This document shows, piece by piece, positions 19,585 through 27,231 of a stretch of DNA of 39,848 nt. How positions within the stretch are numbered: the first letter of the stretch is position 1; each line of letters opens with the position of its first letter. Source of the DNA: an uncultured Methylococcaceae bacterium (lineage in GTDB: Bacteria > Pseudomonadota > Gammaproteobacteria > Methylococcales > Methylomonadaceae); contig CAJAVP010000005.1 of the NCBI GenBank assembly GCA_903945375.1, positions 1 through 39,848 of the forward strand, read 5' to 3'. A program made the translations under genes and the position numbers. The notes under the pieces were generated by a model, which saw nothing but the letters and a program-made list of their open reading frames with translations, did not search any database and was not told the origin of the DNA.

Positions 19585-20058
19585 ATGCAGATTAAATTAC
19601 CCTATGATATAACCAAGCCTATTTCCGGAGAAGCAAGTATTGAAATTGATAAATCAACCCAAGATGTTTTTGATTATATAGGTGTCAATTTTTTTGAAAA
19701 CTATCCTAAATGGGCAGAGGAAGTCATTGAATTTGAGCCATTAAATGGCAAAGAAGTGTTTATTGGCGCAAAAGCCAAACAAGTGCGTCAAGATAATGGC
19801 GATAAAGTTGAATCTATTTTTGAAATCATAGAATACCAGTCGAATTGTAAATTAGTCTTTCAGGGGGTCAGCACACCTTATAGAAATAGTTACTTAATCG
19901 AAAATAATGAACGACCTTTATCGACTCGATTGACTTTCCGTTTTGAATTATTAGAAATAGAAATTTTTATGCGACCCTTTCAAAAATTACTTAGAACCGC
20001 TATTGAAGACGGCGCAGAAACTATTGTAGATAATTTAAAAAATCTGCTTGCCGCATAA
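19585..20058 (+). CDS. SRPBCC/START-like ligand-binding protein
   Basis: A 157-residue cytoplasmic protein with the pattern of the SRPBCC (Bet v1/START-like) fold: EASIEIDKSTQDVFDYIG at the start, a central beta-rich segment with GAKAKQVRQDNGDKVES, and a long C-terminal helix (FQKLLRTAIEDGAETIVDNL). Such proteins hold a hydrophobic ligand in a cavity, and the ligand here is unknown. ATG 19585 is chosen because AGAGG lies seven bases upstream; an in-frame TTG at 19570 is unlikely. The LOV gene follows after 36 bases, suggesting cotranscription. No enzyme motif is visible. Confidence 0.8.
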   Translation: MQIKLPYDITKPISGEASIEIDKSTQDVFDYIGVNFFENYPKWAEEVIEFEPLNGKEVFIGAKAKQVRQDNGDKVESIFEIIEYQSNCKLVFQGVSTPYRNSYLIENNERPLSTRLTFRFELLEIEIFMRPFQKLLRTAIEDGAETIVDNLKNLLAA

Positions 20059-20094
20059 AGTAATACAAATCTAATAACAACACAGGAATTAATT

Positions 20095-20553
20095 ATGTCA
20101 TTTATTGTTGAAAAAGATAGCGGTTTGATTCCGCAGGTACTCTCCGCTATTCTGGATGAATGCGTGAATGGTGTGACACTGGCTGATCCAGATTTAGACG
20201 ATGCCCCAATTGTTTATGCCAACAAAGCATTTGAACGCTTAACGGGTTACAGCCAAGCCGAAATTATTGGTCATAATTGTCGTTTTTTACAAGGCGATGA
20301 TCGTAATCAAGAGGCGCGATTTAAAATAAAAGAAGCCATGGAGAATCAGCAAGCCGTTGAAGTCACATTAAGAAATTATAAAAAAGACGGTACGCTATTT
20401 TATAATAATTTTAAAATAACTCCGCTATTTGACAAAAAACATCGTGTTATATATTACCTTGGCGTGCAATACGATATTACGGAACAGGTCAATGCAAACA
20501 ACGAAATTGCCACACTGAATAAATTGATTAATGCCTTGCAAGCTGACAATTAA
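20095..20553 (+). CDS. Short LOV blue-light photoreceptor
   Basis: A 152-residue protein consisting almost entirely of one LOV-type PAS domain. The flavin-adduct motif GHNCRFLQGDDR contains the photoactive Cys62. Flavin-contacting Asn residues are present in LRNYKKDGT and FYNNFKITP, and the signalling Gln125 is in YLGVQYDITEQ. A C-terminal helix (residues 131-152) continues as a likely coiled coil, and there is no kinase, GGDEF or DNA-binding domain. It resembles the stand-alone short LOV proteins of Pseudomonas putida, which dimerise and switch slowly or quickly with blue light. The partner is unknown. The adjacent SRPBCC and hydroxylase genes are candidates. The ribosome site AGGAATTA precedes the ATG. 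Confidence 0.93.
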   Translation: MSFIVEKDSGLIPQVLSAILDECVNGVTLADPDLDDAPIVYANKAFERLTGYSQAEIIGHNCRFLQGDDRNQEARFKIKEAMENQQAVEVTLRNYKKDGTLFYNNFKITPLFDKKHRVIYYLGVQYDITEQVNANNEIATLNKLINALQADN

Positions 20554-20714
20554 AATTTAATATCATAACATTAAGACGTTCTCTGAATACTTATTTACAG
20601 CGTTTTCAAACTCTTTTGAGACAGCCTAAGCGCAGCCAAAAGCTTACTGACACCATATGCAAAGCGCTGTATGTAATCACTTAGCCATTATTAACCTCGT
20701 GAGATATCGTCATT

Positions 20715-21545
20715 ATGAATACCAGCGCAGAAGTTAGCGTGAATGCCGGACTAATGTTTAATCAAATACTATTCGGCATTGCAATTGTTGCATTTATTTT
20801 TTTGCTATCGATTGAGAAAAAACAGCCTTTTCGTAAATTTTCAGCAAAAGTTTTTAAAGAATCATTTACGACCAATGTCACCGCATTTTTGGTTAACAAC
20901 TTAATATTAGCCACTTTGCGCGTCACCTCGTTGTTTTTTATTGCTCAACAATATTCAGGTTATGGTTTATTAAGTGGTATTGACAATCCATTTTTAAAAT
21001 GGACTTTATCATTTGCATTTTATGATCTTGCGATTTACTTTTGGCATTGGTTAAGTCACAAATACGAATTTTTATGGCGTTTCCATAAAATTCATCATTC
21101 TGATAAAAGCTTTAATGTTTCAACCGGATTTCGTTTTCATGTATTCGATCTCTTTTTAGAAATTATTTATAAATGTCTTTTTGTTATCGTGTTTGGAGTA
21201 GATGCGTTTATCGTCATATCCATTGAAACGTTCCAACTTTTCTTTATATTTTTCCATCATGCCAATATTCAAATACCCAACGAACAAGCGCTCTCACAAG
21301 TTATAATAACCCCTTCCTTACACCGTGTTCATCATTCTACATCACGTAAAGAACATGATAATAATTATGGCATTGTATTTTCTGTTTGGGACCGATTATT
21401 TGACACTCGAAAAGAAGCTATCCCCGTCAATATCGGATTAGATATTATTGAAGCTGAAAACTTTGTCCAACTTTTTTCATTAGCGTTTATTACGGAAAGA
21501 AAGCTATTTAAATTATTACGCCTTATTCCCAAAGGTAAAAAATAA
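20715..21545 (+). CDS. Sterol desaturase/fatty acid hydroxylase superfamily membrane protein
   Basis: A 276-residue di-iron membrane oxygenase-like protein. Hydrophobic helices cover about 17-32, 50-75, 95-112 and 150-180. The three His clusters that bind the iron pair are intact: HWLSH (111-115), HKIHH (124-128) and HRVHH (203-207), with an extra HH at 181-182. Family members hydroxylate or desaturate sterols, hopanoids, fatty acids or carotenoids. The substrate cannot be read from sequence. It lies 161 bases after the LOV gene on the same strand and may be a separate transcript. Confidence 0.88.
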   Translation: MNTSAEVSVNAGLMFNQILFGIAIVAFIFLLSIEKKQPFRKFSAKVFKESFTTNVTAFLVNNLILATLRVTSLFFIAQQYSGYGLLSGIDNPFLKWTLSFAFYDLAIYFWHWLSHKYEFLWRFHKIHHSDKSFNVSTGFRFHVFDLFLEIIYKCLFVIVFGVDAFIVISIETFQLFFIFFHHANIQIPNEQALSQVIITPSLHRVHHSTSRKEHDNNYGIVFSVWDRLFDTRKEAIPVNIGLDIIEAENFVQLFSLAFITERKLFKLLRLIPKGKK

Positions 21546-21867
21546 GGATTAACCGTTTAGCTTTCACGCTGTTTCGCGTATTCCAACAGTGGAGTGAGAG
21601 CGGAAGTATTATGATGTTAGCCTCCCCCCCCTTTGCAAAAGGAAGAGTGCTTGTGGGGGGAGCGGAGTGGCATTATCTAAATAACAATCTACTGATATTT
21701 AATGTTTATTTTTAATATATCAAACATCCCCTAAGGCTTTGGCCATTCTTTGCTAAAGAGGGAAAATACAAGAATACTTTCACAGTCTCTGGCACTTTAG
21801 TAATGAGTGCAGCGGCTATAAACGGTAAGTCATTGATAAAAATAAACGTCATACTGGAAAACCGATT
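21546..21867. other. Gene-less stretch between hydroxylase and msrP
   Basis: About 320 bases without a gene. It contains the hairpin CTCCCCCC (from 21622) paired with GGGGGGAG (21655-21662), with a loop of about 25 bases and no T-tract. This may separate the hydroxylase and msrPQ transcripts. No promoter was convincingly identified before msrP. Confidence 0.45.
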
Positions 21868-22821
21868 ATGGCAAACAATAAAATAAAATACTCTATACCC
21901 AGTTATGAAATTACTGATATTAGCACTTTCAAAAATAGACGTAATATCATTAAAGCCGCTTTTGCCAGTGGATTACTAGGTTCAGGCATTAGGCTTCATG
22001 CGGATGACAATAAGCCCAAATGGTCAGGTTTATCAAAAAGCCATTTATCTATTGACACCCCGAATACGCCAAAAGAAATCATTGAAAATTATACTAATTA
22101 TTATGAATTTTCATTTAATAAGAATGATAGCACCGTGCTATCACAACGTCTAACCGTTGACCCATGGACTATTGAGATCAGTGGCGAAGTTGAAAAACCT
22201 GGAAAATTTAATTTAGAGGATTTGCTTAGACAAAATACCTTGGAAGAACGTATTTATCGCTTTCGTTGTGTTGAAGCATGGTCGATGGTTGTTCCTTGGG
22301 TTGGGTTTTCTTTAGGTGATTTACTTAAAAAAGTTCAACCTTTATCGACAGCGCAATTTGTCAAATTCACGTCCATTTATCAACCTGAAATCATGCCCAA
22401 TCAAAAAAGCAATTCGATGTTACAATGGCCTTATGAAGAAGCGCTGCGTATTGATGAAGCAATGCATCCATTGACGCTATTAGCTGTTGGAATGTATGGA
22501 GACACCTTACCTAAACAAAATGGCGCCCCCTTACGCTTGATTGTGCCTTGGAAATATGGTTTTAAAAATATCAAAGCGATTGTCAAAATTGAGCTTTTAA
22601 AACGCGCCCCGAATACCAGTTGGAATTTGTTTGCACCCGATGAATATGGTTTTTATGCGAATGTTAATCCAGATTTACCCCACCCACGTTGGAGTCAAAA
22701 TACGGAACGCTTATTAGGTGGTGGTTTTTTTACGCCGCGAAGAAAAACTGAATTATTTAATGGCTACGCTGAACACGTAGCGTATTTATACAAAGATATG
22801 GATTTACGGCATTTCTTTTAA
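21868..22821 (+). CDS. msrP: Protein-methionine-sulfoxide reductase catalytic subunit MsrP
   Basis: MsrP (YedY) is a periplasmic molybdopterin enzyme that repairs oxidised methionines in envelope proteins, receiving electrons from the membrane haem protein MsrQ. The 317 residues include a Tat signal with twin Arg at 24-25 (RRNIIKAAFASGLLGSG). The sulfite-oxidase fold shows DPWTIEISGEVEKPGKFNLE, and RFRCVEAWSM holds the molybdenum-ligand Cys134. GAPLRLIVPWKYGFKNIKAI is also typical of the family. msrQ follows after two bases. The gene is AT-rich like its upstream neighbours. Confidence 0.96.
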   Translation: MANNKIKYSIPSYEITDISTFKNRRNIIKAAFASGLLGSGIRLHADDNKPKWSGLSKSHLSIDTPNTPKEIIENYTNYYEFSFNKNDSTVLSQRLTVDPWTIEISGEVEKPGKFNLEDLLRQNTLEERIYRFRCVEAWSMVVPWVGFSLGDLLKKVQPLSTAQFVKFTSIYQPEIMPNQKSNSMLQWPYEEALRIDEAMHPLTLLAVGMYGDTLPKQNGAPLRLIVPWKYGFKNIKAIVKIELLKRAPNTSWNLFAPDEYGFYANVNPDLPHPRWSQNTERLLGGGFFTPRRKTELFNGYAEHVAYLYKDMDLRHFF

Positions 22822-22823
22822 CT

Positions 22824-23441
22824 ATGATAGATAAAAAGAATTTACACTTTAAAATTCTTGTAATTTGCTGGTTGCCTTTATTATTAATAATCGTTGATAT
22901 TTTCTTGGATCATTTAGGCCCTAATCCAATTCGCGCATTACATATCCGATTAGGTGATTGGTCTTTACGTTTTTTATGGATCACACTGGCTATTACACCG
23001 ATTCAAGTAATAACGAATTGGCGTGGCATGTCTGATTATAGACGCATGTTTGGATTATTCTGTTTTACTTATGCCAGCTTACATCTATTCGTTTATTTAG
23101 TTATGGATCAAGCTTTACAATGGCAAGCGATTGGTCAGGATATTCTCGAAAGCACTTATATTTGGTTTGGTGTTTTAGCGTATATTATTATTTTTTTATT
23201 AGCGATAACAACGCCAAATCGATCAAAAAAACTAATGGGGAAAAACTGGAAAAAGCTACATCGGTTTATCTATTTAGCATCACTATTAGCAATTCTACAT
23301 TATTTCTTACAACTTAAAGGAAATTTAGCTTTGCCTTTTTTATATGCGTTAATTTTATTTATATTACTAAGCTTTAGGCTTATTTTAGTATTCAAAACGC
23401 GACAAGTGAGTAAATTGATGTTACCTAAAGGTCGAAGATAA
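22824..23441 (+). CDS. msrQ: Protein-methionine-sulfoxide reductase haem subunit MsrQ
   Basis: MsrQ (YedZ) is an inner-membrane b-type haem protein that passes electrons from the quinone pool or a flavin reductase to MsrP. The 205-residue protein has about six hydrophobic helices. Family markers are GPNPIRALHIRLGDWSLRFL, DYRRMFGLFCFTYASLHLF with a haem His, and WKKLHRFIYLASLLAILHYF with two more candidate His ligands. It starts two bases after the msrP stop. A strong bidirectional terminator hairpin lies 36 bases after its stop. Confidence 0.95.
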   Translation: MIDKKNLHFKILVICWLPLLLIIVDIFLDHLGPNPIRALHIRLGDWSLRFLWITLAITPIQVITNWRGMSDYRRMFGLFCFTYASLHLFVYLVMDQALQWQAIGQDILESTYIWFGVLAYIIIFLLAITTPNRSKKLMGKNWKKLHRFIYLASLLAILHYFLQLKGNLALPFLYALILFILLSFRLILVFKTRQVSKLMLPKGRR

Positions 23442-23477
23442 AATAGTTTGAGCAGATTTTTATGAGGGCGTAAACAT

Positions 23478-23512
23478 TGATACGCCAACAGGTAAAAACG
23501 GTTGGCGTATCA
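23478..23512. terminator. Bidirectional terminator between msrQ and nif11
   Basis: A perfect 12-pair stem, TGATACGCCAAC (23478-23489) with GTTGGCGTATCA (23501-23512), and an 11-base loop. It lies between convergent msrQ and the last nif-operon gene. The right flank, TCTTATTA, is a modest T-tract for the plus-strand direction. Confidence 0.7.
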
Positions 23513-23543
23513 TCTTATTAGTAAAGTGGTATTAACAGATGAG

Positions 23544-23762
23544 TTACACTCTTAACAGGGCTTTGGCCATACGCTCGGATAATTGCTCTTCGGTAAATTG
23601 CGGCTCATTCGGTGGATATAATTCCACTTCATCTAATTCAAAATTGTAATCTTTGCCTAGGGCAATCAGTTCTCTAATTTTCTGAACAGCTAACAATTTT
23701 TCTTTTAATCCAGCATCTGTTTTGGCTAACTCGGAAAAAGCTTTAATTTGGGCGATTGACAT
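23544..23762 (-). CDS. Nif11 domain protein
   Basis: A 72-residue protein starting MSIAQIKAFSELAKTDAGLK, the Nif11 pattern, followed by IRELIALGKDYNFELDE. The start at 23762 is chosen because AAAGGAG lies eight bases upstream; a longer frame from 23798 would read through the terminator hairpin. Nif11 proteins occur in nif clusters of cyanobacteria and proteobacteria, and related domains are leaders of ribosomal peptide natural products. Here no Gly-Gly cleavage site or Cys/Ser/Thr-rich core follows and the tail is acidic and charged, so a peptide precursor role is unlikely. Its function in nitrogen fixation is unknown. It is the last gene before the convergent msrQ. Confidence 0.82.
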   Translation of the reverse strand: MSIAQIKAFSELAKTDAGLKEKLLAVQKIRELIALGKDYNFELDEVELYPPNEPQFTEEQLSERMAKALLRV

Positions 23763-23777
23763 AGTTGTTGCTCCTTT

Positions 23778-23806
23778 AAAAAAAGACTTTGTTTTCATAC
23801 AAAGCC
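23778..23806 (-). terminator. Attenuator-like terminator directly before nif11
   Basis: On the minus strand GGCTTTGT, a six-base loop and ACAAAGTC form an eight-pair stem (one G-U), followed immediately by seven T and then the nif11 ribosome site AAAGGAG. The stem is GC-poor, so readthrough is likely. It would reduce expression of nif11 relative to the rest of the nif operon. Confidence 0.6.
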
Positions 23807-23847
23807 GTTGAAAAAATCAAATAATCTGACTTAAGACGAAATTAAGC

Positions 23848-24831
23848 TCAGATGTTATAAGGCGAGGTTATCCATTCTTTTAACACCAGTGCATCACGCT
23901 CAGGTAAATACGAAAAATCACCACTGATATCTTCAAATACAGACACCGCACATTGTGGTGATACACGCTTACCCTCTAGCATATAAAAAAACCAAGCGAA
24001 CGGATAACCCGCTTGACGGTCGAAACGCGTCAATAGGTTATTGAGCTGCACACCTTTTTTACCTCTAACCTCATCTAATTGCGGCATATTTTTAGATTGA
24101 TTATTAATCAGTTCAATATTGATGCACTGCTCACCAAAACGCCCCGTATGACGGAAGGGTCGAACCATCCAATCCTCTGACAATAGTGCTTTTTGACCTG
24201 CGCTACTGCGATTCCAGTCATCCATAAAGCGTTGTACTGGATGCGGATCCAGCTGGTATTTATTCAGCTCAGCCATAAAAACTGCAACATCAACTTTCCG
24301 CCGATAGGCATACCGCGCAGTACCAATACCAAACGTGCTAATACATTCAGGCACTAAGGGATCAATAAAATCTTCTAAATCTTCTGGCGGATGAGTCTGG
24401 CTGACTAATAAGCGGTCAGACATTTCGCGTATGCGGTCGATATCCAGTTGAATAAAATCTTCAGCCTTAACCCCTGCTTGAATGACAATAGACAAGGTAT
24501 TGCCGGTTTGTCGTGTAGCAATTAGTTGCTGATGACACGTGTGGTCAATCAGCGTTTGCAGATCTTTACCGCACTCAATATACGTGCGCTCAATCCATTC
24601 CACTAAATCTTTTGCGACACGATTACCGTGTCTATCGACAATACCGCCCAAGCGATACCACTCACTCCCTGTGAATGCGAGACGTACTGAATAATCGGGC
24701 ACTAAGGCTTGAATATTTGCCAATAGCTGTTCATCATTTTGATTGGGCAAAGTAGTCTTGCATAAATCGGCAAGTTGCGGCCCCGTCAACACAGTATGAT
24801 GGCGTTTGGCTTCTAAAGGTTCATCGGACAT
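23848..24831 (-). CDS. nif-operon protein of unknown function
   Basis: A 327-residue soluble protein without signal peptide, membrane helix or Cys cluster, starting three bases after the lrv stop and thus part of the nif operon. I recognise no domain. Recognisable stretches for searching are WYRLGGIVDRHGNRVAKDLV, HPPEDLEDFIDPLVPECIST and QAGYPFAWFFYMLEGKRVSP. A central Arg/Tyr-rich segment (ARYAYRRKVDVAVFMAELNK) precedes a C-terminal half with scattered Trp/Phe. Similar-length hypothetical genes sit near lrv in other gammaproteobacterial nif clusters as far as I recall. A role in nitrogenase maturation or protection is inference from position only. Confidence 0.75.
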   Translation of the reverse strand: MSDEPLEAKRHHTVLTGPQLADLCKTTLPNQNDEQLLANIQALVPDYSVRLAFTGSEWYRLGGIVDRHGNRVAKDLVEWIERTYIECGKDLQTLIDHTCHQQLIATRQTGNTLSIVIQAGVKAEDFIQLDIDRIREMSDRLLVSQTHPPEDLEDFIDPLVPECISTFGIGTARYAYRRKVDVAVFMAELNKYQLDPHPVQRFMDDWNRSSAGQKALLSEDWMVRPFRHTGRFGEQCINIELINNQSKNMPQLDEVRGKKGVQLNNLLTRFDRQAGYPFAWFFYMLEGKRVSPQCAVSVFEDISGDFSYLPERDALVLKEWITSPYNI

Positions 24832-24834
24832 AAC

Positions 24835-25599
24835 TTAAGACTCCGGTGTCGGATATTGGGCTTCGCTGCTCAGACGTTCTTGCACGGCCATTTGCACATC
24901 CGGCTCTGGATCATCAGGAAAATCACGCAAAGCATCGACAGGTACACGCAGCACAGCGGTATAACGCACCACCCAATCCGGATCATTGAGTAAAATAATG
25001 GCATCCTCAGCATCCATACGCTCGGCAACAATGCGCCGGACTTCTGATGCATCGTCTTCGGCCATCAAGGCAAGGCTGACTTCAGGTAAACGTTCCGCAA
25101 CGATTTTTCGCACCTCAACATCACTATCTCTAATCAAGCGAAACAAACGACCTTCTGGCAAGCGCCTAGCAACCGTCAAACGCACAATATAATCAGGATC
25201 ATTGGCTAATTGTTCTAGCAAATCGATAGGCATACGATCAGCAACGGTCATCCGCACTTCACGATCGGGATCATTGACTAAGGGAAGCAATTGCGTAATC
25301 GGCAAACGATACGCTATCGCTCGTCGAACCACCTCATCTTCATCGTTAATCAGTTCTGCAATGGCTTTTTGAGGGGCATAGCGCACCGCAATTGCGCGTC
25401 GCTCCCAAAAATCATCATGCAAAAAATGCTCCGCATAGACTGGATTGATGCGTAAAAATCGATCGATCTGGCGTCCACTTTCCACGCGAATACACGTATC
25501 GCCGGGCATACAACGTCCCATTAATAAGGTTTTGCCGCGAAAAGGACAAAAACTACAATCAGCAATCGGAACATTAACGGGGCGTTCTTGACCGGACAT
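24835..25599 (-). CDS. Leucine-rich-repeat-variant (LRV) 4Fe-4S protein
   Basis: A 254-residue protein with an N-terminal iron-sulfur domain followed by LRV helical repeats. Cys15, Cys18, Cys30 and Cys36 (CSFCPF, GRCMPGDTC) fit the 4Fe-4S site known from the Azotobacter vinelandii LRV protein. From about residue 75 the chain is a series of roughly 24-residue repeats of the form (V/I)R..(V/I)A.R(L/M)P...L..L..D.D. The function of LRV in nitrogen fixation is not known. It lies 14 bases after the DUF6129 gene and three bases before the next gene, firmly inside the nif operon. Confidence 0.92.
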   Translation of the reverse strand: MSGQERPVNVPIADCSFCPFRGKTLLMGRCMPGDTCIRVESGRQIDRFLRINPVYAEHFLHDDFWERRAIAVRYAPQKAIAELINDEDEVVRRAIAYRLPITQLLPLVNDPDREVRMTVADRMPIDLLEQLANDPDYIVRLTVARRLPEGRLFRLIRDSDVEVRKIVAERLPEVSLALMAEDDASEVRRIVAERMDAEDAIILLNDPDWVVRYTAVLRVPVDALRDFPDDPEPDVQMAVQERLSSEAQYPTPES

Positions 25600-25613
25600 G
25601 TGCTACGTTCCGT

Positions 25614-25880
25614 TTATTCAGGGATGATTTCTGCAACCACAACGCCGGTTGCAATCTCATAATCATTAGTTAAACACAAACAATGCTCACGACCATCCAC
25701 TAAATAGAGATTGAATGCCGATTGTTCCAGCACTGGTTTTTTATTCGACAAATCATCATCCATACAATACGTAAAATGCAGGGAGGGAAAATCTTGGCGC
25801 AATTTGAATACGGTGCTGTCATCCAGACCGAATTGTTTAACACGCTCGGCGACTGCCTGAACTTGTTCGGCTGTTATCAT
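25614..25880 (-). CDS. DUF6129 family nif-associated small protein
   Basis: An 88-residue acidic protein. The segment FTYCMDDDLSNKKPVLEQ followed by FNLYLVDGREHCLCLT and a C-terminal ATGVVVAEI matches the small nif-cluster family I know as DUF6129. No cofactor motif is established for it; three Cys and two His are present but not in a known binding pattern. GAGGGGAA eight bases upstream supports the start. It lies between nifY (110-base gap) and lrv. Confidence 0.82.
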   Translation of the reverse strand: MITAEQVQAVAERVKQFGLDDSTVFKLRQDFPSLHFTYCMDDDLSNKKPVLEQSAFNLYLVDGREHCLCLTNDYEIATGVVVAEIIPE

Positions 25881-25990
25881 CGAAGTTTCCCCTCGTTTAA
25901 AAGCACGGAGATTAGCTAAGCTGAGGGCTTAACTGAATAACCGTGTTGTAAATAATGAACTAAGCGCATTTGCCTAGCGACAATATTGGC

Positions 25991-26695
25991 TTAGCCCGTT
26001 GCTAACCTATCAAATTTAAAACGCTCACTGGCATCAACACCCATCGCCTTGGCCAACCAAGGCGGTGGAGAATCGGCAATCACGGCTTGTAACTCACTGA
26101 GAATATCCACCAGACTTTGTGGCTCATCTAACTTAATGGGATGAATACCCTGCTTGACAATTTTTGCAACCGCAGGGCCGCCCACTGACACCACATACAA
26201 CACCTTGCAGTCTTGAATTAGCTCCGCACGGTAGCTATTCTTATCTTGAACCCACAAACCCTCAGGAATTTCAGTGTGACGTATATCAATCAAACGCGCT
26301 TCTTCTGCATTCACTTGATACACCATAAACCAAGGGCACGTTGCAAATTGTCCATTGGCGTGAATCGCATCATCGCTAGCGCAAGCCATGCGTACTGAAT
26401 TAGGTAACTCACCTTCTTGATACGCTTTAATAGCAGGCATGACTTTGTCGGCCGCCGTATTTTTCAAAATACTCAAGGCATTCAGTAAACACTGATCGCT
26501 ATACCCCCCAAAAAAACCGTCATTAGCTTGCTTAAACTCGTCTAAGCAAATAGATGCCACAGCACTTTCGGTCATTACTGCATGGGTACATTCAGCCAGC
26601 ACACTTAATAAACGTTTCGCGTCGGTATCAGGCAAAGCCCGCGCCGCCAGAGCAATCCGTAATGCCAGTTCTCGTGAACACACGTTCTGGCTCAT
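25991..26695 (-). CDS. nifY: NifY/NafY-type nitrogenase cofactor-binding protein
   Basis: A 234-residue protein matching the NifY/NafY pattern: an N-terminal helical domain (SRELALRIALAARALPDTDA onward) and a C-terminal dinitrogenase FeMo-cofactor-binding domain of the NifX/NafY type (about 110-225, with VRMACASDDAIHANGQFATC and VVSVGGPAVAKIVKQGIHPI). NifY/NafY bind apo-dinitrogenase or FeMo-co and help insert the cofactor. The ATG at 26695 is preferred, with AGAGG nine bases upstream; a GTG lies one codon earlier. Its place after nifT and a ferredoxin resembles the nifHDKTY order of Azotobacter. Confidence 0.88.
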   Translation of the reverse strand: MSQNVCSRELALRIALAARALPDTDAKRLLSVLAECTHAVMTESAVASICLDEFKQANDGFFGGYSDQCLLNALSILKNTAADKVMPAIKAYQEGELPNSVRMACASDDAIHANGQFATCPWFMVYQVNAEEARLIDIRHTEIPEGLWVQDKNSYRAELIQDCKVLYVVSVGGPAVAKIVKQGIHPIKLDEPQSLVDILSELQAVIADSPPPWLAKAMGVDASERFKFDRLATG

Positions 26696-26699
26696 CACA

Positions 26700-26900
26700 C
26701 TACGCCTCTAACGGCAAAATACAGTTATCAATAGGACACACTTTGACGCATTGCGGCACATCAAAATCGCCTTCACATTCGGTACAGGTGCGTTTGTCAA
26801 TCTTAAAGACCACAGGGCCCTCGGTAATGGATTGGGTTGGACAGACGGGTTCGCAGTCACCACATGAAATACAATCGGCTTCAACAATATAAAGGGCCAT
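26700..26900 (-). CDS. 2[4Fe-4S] ferredoxin, nif-associated
   Basis: A 66-residue ferredoxin. The first cluster is bound by CISCGDCEPVCP (Cys10, 13, 16, 20). The second motif is C39-x2-C42-x8-C51-x3-C55, with the enlarged loop (CTECEGDFDVPQCVKVCP) typical of Chlorobium/FdxN-like ferredoxins. Cys60 is extra. It probably supplies electrons to nitrogenase or to cofactor assembly. Its ATG overlaps the nifT stop by one base and GGAGAAG precedes it, so translation is coupled. Confidence 0.95.
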   Translation of the reverse strand: MALYIVEADCISCGDCEPVCPTQSITEGPVVFKIDKRTCTECEGDFDVPQCVKVCPIDNCILPLEA

Positions 26901-27124
26901 TATTCTTCTCCTGAATCGAGTCGTTTTGCGCGTAAGGTAATGGGAAAATCAGGCGGAGCGATAGGTTCAAAATAATATTTTGAACCATCAGCTAACAACA
27001 CTTCTCCGCCCCACTTGTCAGCCGTATCAAATTCGACTGACTCAGCCACTTCTTCCAAATCTTTTTTAGGAACGTAGAAGATCAACTTGCCTTCTGAGTT
27101 TTTTTTCAACATAACACTAGGCAT
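26900..27124 (-). CDS. nifT: NifT/FixU family protein
   Basis: A 74-residue protein with the NifT pattern: MPSVMLKKNSEGKLIFYVPK at the N-terminus, then WGGEVLLADGSKYYFEP and a C-terminal PITLRAKRL. Its biochemical role is unknown. In other diazotrophs it is dispensable under standard conditions and lies after nifK, as here. GGAG six bases before the ATG is a good ribosome site. A hairpin separates it from nifK. Confidence 0.95.
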   Translation of the reverse strand: MPSVMLKKNSEGKLIFYVPKKDLEEVAESVEFDTADKWGGEVLLADGSKYYFEPIAPPDFPITLRAKRLDSGEE

Positions 27125-27169
27125 TGGATTCTCCGTAAATCATTATTGACTCACTCCCCAACAACTGAC

Positions 27170-27200
27170 ATAGCGTTCTATAGTCATTATAAAACGCCAT
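27170..27200 (-). repeat. Hairpin in the nifK-nifT intercistronic RNA
   Basis: On the minus strand ATGGCGTTTTATA pairs over all 13 positions (two G-U) with TATAGAACGCTAT around a five-base loop. No T-run follows, so it is more likely a 3' stabiliser or processing site for the nifHDK message than a terminator. Confidence 0.65.
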
Positions 27201-27231
27201 GCCGTATTTAAGAATGAGTAGGCTGGATAAC

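Noticed and set aside
23544-23762. Nif11 protein as a peptide natural product precursor
   Set aside because: There is no Gly-Gly cleavage motif and no Cys/Ser/Thr-rich core, and no lanthionine synthetase or radical SAM maturase gene is nearby.
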